Assembly (NCBI RefSeq): GCF_042675965.1
Contig: NZ_JBHTKJ010000074.1
Location: forward strand, 1 to 64,000
DNA from: Virgibacillus_R byunsanensis
Lineage (GTDB): Bacteria > Bacillota > Bacilli > Bacillales > Amphibacillaceae
DNA: 64,000 nt
Direction of reading: 5' to 3'
The notes under the pieces were generated by a model. The model had not been told where the DNA came from, made no database searches, and saw only the letters and a program-made list of their open reading frames with translations. The translations under genes were made by a program, and so were the position numbers. Positions 62,653 to 64,000 of the stretch are shown here, piece after piece (position 1 is the first letter of the stretch; each line of letters opens with the position of its first letter).

Positions 62653-63768
62653 TTGGAAAGGAACACTGCTATTGACGTTGTTAAATGCTTTGGAGTTTTT
62701 TTAGTTGTATGTTTACACACAGTTACTTATAGCTTTAATTGGCAAGATAGTGAACATATTTCCTTTATAATAAGTGTTTTTCCAAGATGGGTAATCCCCT
62801 TCTTTTTTATTGTTTCAGGCTACTTCTTTGGGCAAAAAATAATCAACAGGAATAATTCTAAGGCCTATTTTAAAAAGTACCTGTTTAAGTTAATTGGATT
62901 ATTTGCTACATGGTACTTATTTTATCTGATTTATGATTTATTTCTTCAAGTCGTTTTAGCAATTCATATGGGATTAGACATTAAGACTGAATTAATCCAG
63001 TATGTGAAAGGTTTTGTAAATATAGATGCATTATATTATGGAGAAGGAATGACTTCTTACCATCTTTGGTTCTTGACAGCTTTAATTTGGTCAATTTGTA
63101 TCTTATATGTATCTATTAGGCTAAATAAATTAAAAATGTTGTTAATTGTAGCCGGTATTTTAAATATAATTGGACTCTTTGGTCAGACATATTCAAGTAT
63201 TTTCTATTTACCGGTTCAAACAAGGGATGCTTTGTTTTTTGGAATGTTATATACAACACTTGGCTGTTATTTTGCTATTCATTATGATTGGATCATGCAA
63301 AAGGTTAAAAAAACCAAATCGAGTACTTTTGTTTATCTGTTTCTATTATTTTCACTAATTCAGCTTGTAGAAATGGCAATTACAGTTACGGTGTTGGATG
63401 CGGTCAGATCTTTCGGTGACTATTACTTAATAACAGCTCCCTTAACAATAAGTATTTTTATTATTACGTTAAAAAATACAACGATATTGCAAAGTTCAGT
63501 TGTCTCTAAAGTAGGGAAAAATGCAGTAGGAATTTATGTTTCACATTTGTTTATCATAAGTGTAATGACTCTCTTTATAAATTTTGTTGGGTTAGATTAT
63601 CTAAGAAGTAATATTTTGTTTAACCTCATATTTGTAGTAGTAATTTTTATAACTTCATATTATTTCTTTATACTATTTAATACAGTGCTTTTCAGAATAA
63701 AGTTAATTTATATAGAACAGAGGAATTACAAGCAAATGACTAGAACTAATAAAAATAATGCTATTTAA
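62653..63768 (+). CDS. Acyltransferase family 3 membrane protein, second copy
   Basis: 371-aa integral membrane protein with about 10 spans. RNTAIDVVKCFGVFLVVCLHTVTYS holds the family His, followed by RWVIPFFFIVSGYFFGQKI and MTSYHLWFLTALIWSICILYVSI. TTG 62653 is the start, with GGGAGGAAC 8 nt upstream. It likely transfers acetyl or another acyl group to the polymer. It is distinct in sequence from the acyltransferase at 56312. Confidence 0.85.
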   Translation: MERNTAIDVVKCFGVFLVVCLHTVTYSFNWQDSEHISFIISVFPRWVIPFFFIVSGYFFGQKIINRNNSKAYFKKYLFKLIGLFATWYLFYLIYDLFLQVVLAIHMGLDIKTELIQYVKGFVNIDALYYGEGMTSYHLWFLTALIWSICILYVSIRLNKLKMLLIVAGILNIIGLFGQTYSSIFYLPVQTRDALFFGMLYTTLGCYFAIHYDWIMQKVKKTKSSTFVYLFLLFSLIQLVEMAITVTVLDAVRSFGDYYLITAPLTISIFIITLKNTTILQSSVVSKVGKNAVGIYVSHLFIISVMTLFINFVGLDYLRSNILFNLIFVVVIFITSYYFFILFNTVLFRIKLIYIEQRNYKQMTRTNKNNAI

Positions 63769-63783
63769 ATAGAGGTGGAAATA

Positions 63784-64000
63784 ATGAAGCTAGCATTTAT
63801 ATCAGATATACACGGAAATGCAGTAGCATTGGATGCAGTTTTAAATGATATAAAAGAAAAAAGCATTGACAGAGTTTATGTTCTAGGGGATCTTTGTTTC
63901 AGAGGGCCGGAGCCAAAACGTGCTCTTAATTTAATTAAAGACATGAATGCTGATGTTATAAAAGGTAATGCAGATGAATGGGTGGTCCGTGGGGTTCAAA
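63784..64000 (+). CDS. Metallophosphoesterase family protein (partial, runs off the window)
   Basis: The first 72 codons read MKLAFISDIHGNAVALDAVLNDI..., VYVLGDLCFRGPEPKRALNLIKD and VIKGNADEWVV. DxHGN, GDxxxRGP and GNxD are metal-binding motifs of the calcineurin-like (YfcE/ApaH-like) phosphoesterases. AGAGGTGG precedes ATG 63784. The window ends before the C-terminal histidines, so the exact type is open. Confidence 0.85.
   Translation, partial: MKLAFISDIHGNAVALDAVLNDIKEKSIDRVYVLGDLCFRGPEPKRALNLIKDMNADVIKGNADEWVVRGVQ

Overview
The window looks like a low-GC Bacillaceae chromosome (Firmicutes). The evidence is a 5S rRNA followed by 14 tRNA genes in almost the order of Bacillus subtilis trnD, AGGAGG-type ribosome binding sites with frequent TTG/GTG starts, and a long exopolysaccharide operon with the epsA-B-EAR-C ... 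L-M-N logic of B. subtilis. The gene content and the many decayed fragments would fit a halophilic or marine relative (Oceanobacillus/Virgibacillus-like), but that is an inference.

Layout. 1-1740: promoter, 5S rRNA, 14 tRNAs ending in tRNA-Leu(CAA), and a terminator. 1741-3200: a broken membrane protein gene and non-coding sequence. 3200-16300: an amino-acid or opine uptake and catabolism region with a beta-hydroxyacid dehydrogenase, two paralogous GntR/FCD regulators with visible operators, a Cys/Met-metabolism PLP lyase, a URO-D family protein, a 12-TM-like transporter, an octopine/opine dehydrogenase family protein, a polar amino acid ABC transporter and an SDR-type threonine dehydrogenase. 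Decayed second copies of the lyase and the ABC ATPase lie among them. 16300-20970: an insertion-sequence graveyard (IS3 fragments on both strands, a frameshifted IS1182-type element) and a second partial copy of tRNA-Leu with its downstream flank, so the whole 1.6-17.4 kb block is bracketed by direct repeats. 20975-22640: a CsoR/FrmR-type repressor and a MATE efflux pump. 22858-25750: a broken PD-(D/E)xK nuclease gene and an intact 710-aa TPR plus helical protein.

26240-63770: one very large exopolysaccharide region. It starts with a sigma-A type promoter whose 17-bp spacer holds a perfect 16-bp SinR-type palindrome. It continues with a Wzz/kinase pair, an EAR-like antitermination RNA and a UDP-sugar 4,6-dehydratase. 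Then come GalU, glycosyltransferases, an EpsG-type polymerase, GalE, and the EpsL/M/N set that makes and loads a bacillosamine-type sugar. A SinR homologue sits inside the operon. After it come GT4-GT2 pairs, a CDP-glycerol transferase with TagD, two divergent APH-fold kinase-like proteins, a pyruvyltransferase-family protein, an MsbA/PglK-like ABC exporter and a tandem pair of PP-loop ATPase-like proteins of unknown role. The far end has an O-acyltransferase, RmlA and RmlC (without RmlB/RmlD), an LhgO-type oxidoreductase, an epimerase, a Rossmann-SAF protein, a second O-acyltransferase and the start of a metallophosphoesterase.

The most interesting points are the self-contained SinR/eps circuit, the duplicated PP-loop proteins, the kinase-like proteins in a glycan locus, and the opine dehydrogenase/ABC transporter/GntR module. 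All functions are read from sequence motifs by eye; no database search was run.
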